Origin: Deltaproteobacteria bacterium
Lineage (GTDB): Bacteria > Desulfobacterota > Desulfobacteria > Desulfobacterales > B30-G6
Assembly (NCBI GenBank): GCA_019313725.1
Contig: JAFDAT010000097.1
Span: 14,177-29,327, forward strand
Length of the DNA stretch: 15,151 nucleotides
Direction: 5' to 3'
The notes beneath the pieces were generated by a model, which was given only the letters and a program-made list of their open reading frames with translations, searched no databases and was not told the origin of the DNA. Positions 14,703-15,151 of the stretch are shown here, piece by piece; position 1 is the stretch's first letter; each line of letters opens with the position of its first letter. A program made the position numbers and the translations under genes.

Positions 14703-15151
14703 ATGAAGCCAATGGATGACAATAGAGCGATGGTTATTTTTCAACCTTCGGGACAGCGAGGAGACGTGCCCAAGGGTGTCACCATCATCGAAGCGTCACG
14801 GAAGCTTGGTGTGGATATCGAAGCGCTATGCGGAGAGAAAAAAGTTTGTGGAAAGTGTATCGTGCGTGTTGAGGAGGGTCATTTTGAAAAATACGGCATC
14901 ACCTCCAGCCAGCGTAATGTGAGCGCCTGGCAGGAAGAAGAGGAAAAATTCATCAACCCCGAACGGCGGGAAAAAGGGTTCCGCCTCGGTTGTGTGGCCC
15001 AGGTTAAGGGAGACATTCTGGTGTTTGTGCCCGAAGAGTCCAGAGCGGGCAAGCAGGTGGTGAGCAAGGCGGCCCGGGACATTCACATTGAGCACAACCC
15101 GGCGGTAAGAATCCATTATGTAGAAGTGGATCCACCGACATTCGAGGAACC
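14703..15151 (+). CDS. RACE-type reductive activator of corrinoid protein (partial, runs off the window)
   Basis: The frame is open from ATG 14703 to the window end (149 codons). The N-terminal domain is a [2Fe-2S] ferredoxin: C43, C49, C52 in ALCGEKKVCGKC, and C97 in RLGCVAQ. This is followed by VKGDILVFVPEESR and the linker that normally leads to the ASKHA ATPase domain of DUF4445/RACE proteins (RamA-like role, but [2Fe-2S] type). Such proteins use ATP and a reduced cluster to return Co(II) corrinoid to active Co(I). The ribosome site AAGGAG (14695-14700) is only 2 bases from this ATG and 11 bases from a second ATG at 14712 (MDDNRAM), so the start could be either. The rest of the protein (normally about 600 residues) lies outside the window. 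Confidence 0.9.
   Translation, partial: MKPMDDNRAMVIFQPSGQRGDVPKGVTIIEASRKLGVDIEALCGEKKVCGKCIVRVEEGHFEKYGITSSQRNVSAWQEEEEKFINPERREKGFRLGCVAQVKGDILVFVPEESRAGKQVVSKAARDIHIEHNPAVRIHYVEVDPPTFEE

Noticed and set aside
14716..14922. Plus-strand 68-codon frame at the window end
   Set aside because: It is out of phase with the open frame from 14703 that encodes a clear [2Fe-2S] activator domain.
1..15151. CRISPR array, tRNA, rRNA, complete insertion sequence or prophage genes
   Set aside because: No regularly spaced repeats, cloverleaf, rRNA-like stretch, transposase or integrase was seen in the window.

Overview
All genes lie on the plus strand, and the content suggests an anaerobic bacterium with a corrinoid-dependent methyl-transfer (C1) metabolism. 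A sulfate-reducing Desulfobacterota (Desulfobacterales-like) genome is my best guess. It rests on three things: MtrH-like and URO-D-like methyltransferases with a corrinoid protein and its [2Fe-2S] activator, a soluble two-component pair with a Cys-rich sensor, and mid-GC coding style. This is inference; there is no rRNA or tRNA to confirm it.

Layout. (1) 22-1566: a sulfatase-fold hydrolase with Thr where the formylglycine Cys normally sits, and codon use unlike the rest of the window. (2) 1649-2897: a small CPHC thioredoxin and a thioredoxin reductase whose nucleotide site looks AhpF/NADH-like, probably an operon. (3) 2898-3331: debris, including a 170-bp remnant of the downstream sensor kinase gene with an exact internal collapse, joined to a GC-rich dispersed-repeat fragment. 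(4) 3332-3820: Lrp/AsnC-type regulator 1. (5) 3821-4599: a 779-bp AT-rich gene-free gap with a promoter-like site, dyads and a 17-bp-period repeat. (6) 4600-7273: an APC permease and an acyl-CoA-dehydrogenase-like flavoprotein that lacks both usual catalytic glutamates. (7) 7416-7886: Lrp/AsnC regulator 2, a close paralogue of regulator 1. (8) 7992-8903: a URO-D/MtaA-type methyltransferase missing about 40 N-terminal residues. (9) 8985-11526: a cytoplasmic Cys-rich-PAS-GAF-HisKA_3 sensor kinase overlapping its NarL-type response regulator. (10) 11733 to the window end: MtrH-family methyltransferase, full-length URO-D/MtaA-type methyltransferase, corrinoid protein and RACE-type reductive activator (cut by the window edge).

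How they fit together. The last four genes form a complete methyl-transfer set: a zinc-dependent URO-D enzyme demethylates an unknown methylated substrate onto the corrinoid protein, the MtrH-like protein moves the methyl to a pterin (probably tetrahydrofolate), and the activator re-reduces inactive Co(II). The sensor kinase/regulator pair directly upstream, with an inverted repeat and -10-like box before the MtrH gene, is the likely switch. The permease, ACAD-like protein and paired Lrp regulators look like an uptake/processing module for a related small molecule. The kinase remnant beside Lrp 1 and the intact kinase near Lrp 2 indicate that a regulator-kinase module was duplicated and one copy collapsed.
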